In this document: positions 5,421 to 6,419 of the stretch, piece by piece
Numbering within the stretch: the first letter of the stretch is position 1
How the letters are laid out: every line of letters begins with the position of its first letter
Source: Acidobacteria bacterium CG_4_9_14_3_um_filter_49_7
GTDB taxonomy: Bacteria > Acidobacteriota > Holophagae > Thermotomaculales > Thermotomaculaceae
Direction of reading: 5' to 3'
DNA: 6,419 nt
NCBI GenBank assembly: GCA_002789615.1
Contig: PFTO01000201.1
Coordinates: 1-6,419, forward strand
The notes under the pieces: model-generated
Databases searched by the model: none
What the model was told of the DNA's origin: nothing
The model's input: the letters and a program-made list of their open reading frames with translations, nothing else
Position numbers and translations under genes: made by a program

Positions 5421-6215
5421 ATGAAGAAAGAATTTGAACTGGACATCCCGGATTCGGAACAGAATCAGCAGCAATGCCCGAAATGCGGTTGTGAGCAGGA
5501 TTCAGGCAATATGGAATGCGTCCGCTGCGGCTTGATATTCGAGAAATTCCGGCCAATGCCGGGGACTGGTAGACGCCCGGGTCGTCAACCATCCGTCAAT
5601 AACAGCAATTTCTTTTCCCGGAAAAACATATGGAAACTCCTGTTCCACATCAACCCTGACGGAGGCATGCCGTATATGATTGGCCGCGGACTGATCCTGA
5701 CCATTATCCTCTTTTGGGGACTTCGATTGATCGTTGCGCCCATCCAATCCAATACTGTGAACAATTCCTTTCTTCACCTGATCAATCTTCCATTTCATGA
5801 AGCAGGTCATGTTTTTTTCAGACCTTTTGGACGACTGCTCACATCAATGGGGGGCTCTCTGGGGCAGCTCCTTGTACCGTTGATCTGTTGTCTCGTTTTG
5901 TTGATCAAGACCCGGGACCCTTTCGGTGGTGCGGTCACCTTCTGGTGGTTCGGAGAGAATTTCATTGATCTGGCACCCTACGTTAACGATGCGCGGCGCC
6001 TCGTCATGCCGCTGGTGGGAGGGAACACCGGCAGAACGGCTCCCTACGGTTTTCATGACTGGCAGTATATTCTGACCGAAACCGGGCTTTTGAAGTATGA
6101 TCATTTTCTGGCACGGACATTCTGGGGGATTGGTTCTGTCATTATGTTTATCGCAGTTGTCTGGGGCTTTACCCTGCTGGTTCGCCAGTACAGTATCCTG
6201 AAAGCCCGGCCGTGA
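5421..6215 (+). CDS. Zinc-ribbon membrane protein with HEAGH motif, putative intramembrane metallopeptidase
   Basis: A 264-residue protein of two parts. Residues 19-36 form a zinc ribbon with CPKCG and CVRCG (C19, C22, C33, C36), followed by LIFEKF and a basic, flexible linker to about residue 70. The rest is membrane-embedded, with segments near 88-108, 145-162, possibly 165-180, and 234-254. FHEAGHVFF (125-133) holds the HExxH zinc motif (H126, E127, H130) at the start of a membrane segment, as in M50/site-2 proteases. WWFGENFIDLAPYVNDAR (175-192) could supply the third ligand (D183 or D190), and a conserved-looking HDW lies at 212-214. From memory this pattern (HEAGH, GGSLxQ, NxIDxAPY, DAR, HDW) recurs in hypothetical membrane proteins of other proteobacteria, but I know no characterised member. 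It is not a standard RseP, as there is no PDZ domain and no clear NPDG motif. It converges with the next gene over only 23 bp. Peptidase activity is inferred. Confidence 0.85.
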   Translation: MKKEFELDIPDSEQNQQQCPKCGCEQDSGNMECVRCGLIFEKFRPMPGTGRRPGRQPSVNNSNFFSRKNIWKLLFHINPDGGMPYMIGRGLILTIILFWGLRLIVAPIQSNTVNNSFLHLINLPFHEAGHVFFRPFGRLLTSMGGSLGQLLVPLICCLVLLIKTRDPFGGAVTFWWFGENFIDLAPYVNDARRLVMPLVGGNTGRTAPYGFHDWQYILTETGLLKYDHFLARTFWGIGSVIMFIAVVWGFTLLVRQYSILKARP

Positions 6216-6238
6216 GTAGGTGAACAGTCTCTTGAAGT

Positions 6239-6419
6239 TTAATTGTTTACCGATGACGTCGGCAATTCGGATGAATCTTCCACATCCACCGGGGATCCCG
6301 GCTCGTCAGGCATTCCGGTCTCGTTTTTTCTGCGCCAGAAGGGGGCTTGAAAATTGCCTTTTCTGTGTGCCAGGAAGAGAAAAACAATACCGACAATCAG
6401 GCAGATGATGATGGTTATG
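6239..6419 (-). CDS. C-terminal end of a membrane protein of unknown function (N-terminus beyond right edge)
   Basis: The last 59 residues are visible, ending in TAA at 6239-6241. The first visible residues form a strong membrane segment (ITIIICLIVGIVFLFLAH), then a basic stretch (RKGNF, FWRRKNE), then an acidic, Ser/Pro-rich tail ending SSELPTSSVNN. The basic residues after the segment suggest that the tail is cytoplasmic. Codon-like structure and the hydrophobic-to-charged transition support it as real coding, but I do not recognise the family. It converges on the HEAGH protein gene with 23 bp between the stops and no visible terminator, so the two transcripts may overlap at their 3' ends. 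Confidence 0.65.
   Translation of the reverse strand, partial: ITIIICLIVGIVFLFLAHRKGNFQAPFWRRKNETGMPDEPGSPVDVEDSSELPTSSVNN

Noticed and set aside
6220..6408. 62-residue plus-strand open frame at the right edge
   Set aside because: The minus strand in the same place encodes a clear membrane segment with a charged tail; the plus frame has no ribosome site or recognisable features.

Overview
The window looks like an ordinary bacterial chromosome segment. It is densely coded, with purine-rich Shine-Dalgarno sites (AAGGAGG, GGAGGAGG) a few bases ahead of most starts, and Sec-type signal sequences on some products. The N-terminal CPKCG...CxRCGLIFEKF zinc ribbon on one membrane protein is a style I associate with Desulfobacterota (former Deltaproteobacteria). 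The lineage is a low-confidence inference, since no rRNA or other phylogenetic marker is present. I see no phage, transposase, CRISPR, tRNA or plasmid function.

Layout. The left half is on the minus strand. Reading leftward from 3813 it holds: a signal-peptide-bearing papain-like peptidase of the bleomycin hydrolase / PepC (C1B) family (3813-2410); a non-coding stretch with a large composite inverted repeat; an isocitrate/isopropylmalate-type decarboxylating dehydrogenase with its own promoter candidate (2197-1079); a rho-independent terminator (about 985-1025); and the N-terminal part of a DUF885 protein that runs off the left edge (1-754). The signal-peptide region of the DUF885 gene seems to carry a 2-bp frame disruption. 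A compact divergent promoter region (about 3829-3929) separates the peptidase from the plus-strand genes.

The right half runs rightward. It holds an exodeoxyribonuclease III / AP endonuclease (3930-4691), a cpYpsA-type SLOG-fold protein (4847-5308), and a zinc-ribbon plus HEAGH membrane protein that is probably an uncharacterised intramembrane metallopeptidase (5421-6215). It converges on the C-terminal end of a minus-strand membrane protein cut by the right edge (6239-6419).

There is no clear single pathway. The recurring theme is proteolysis at or beyond the membrane: DUF885, an exported C1B peptidase and the HEAGH membrane protein. Exonuclease III and the SLOG protein may share a transcript, because no convincing terminator lies between them. 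The items most worth following are the HEAGH membrane protein, the exported bleomycin-hydrolase-like enzyme with a lengthened C-terminus, the TG-repeat frame disruption, and the nested inverted repeat downstream of the C1B gene.
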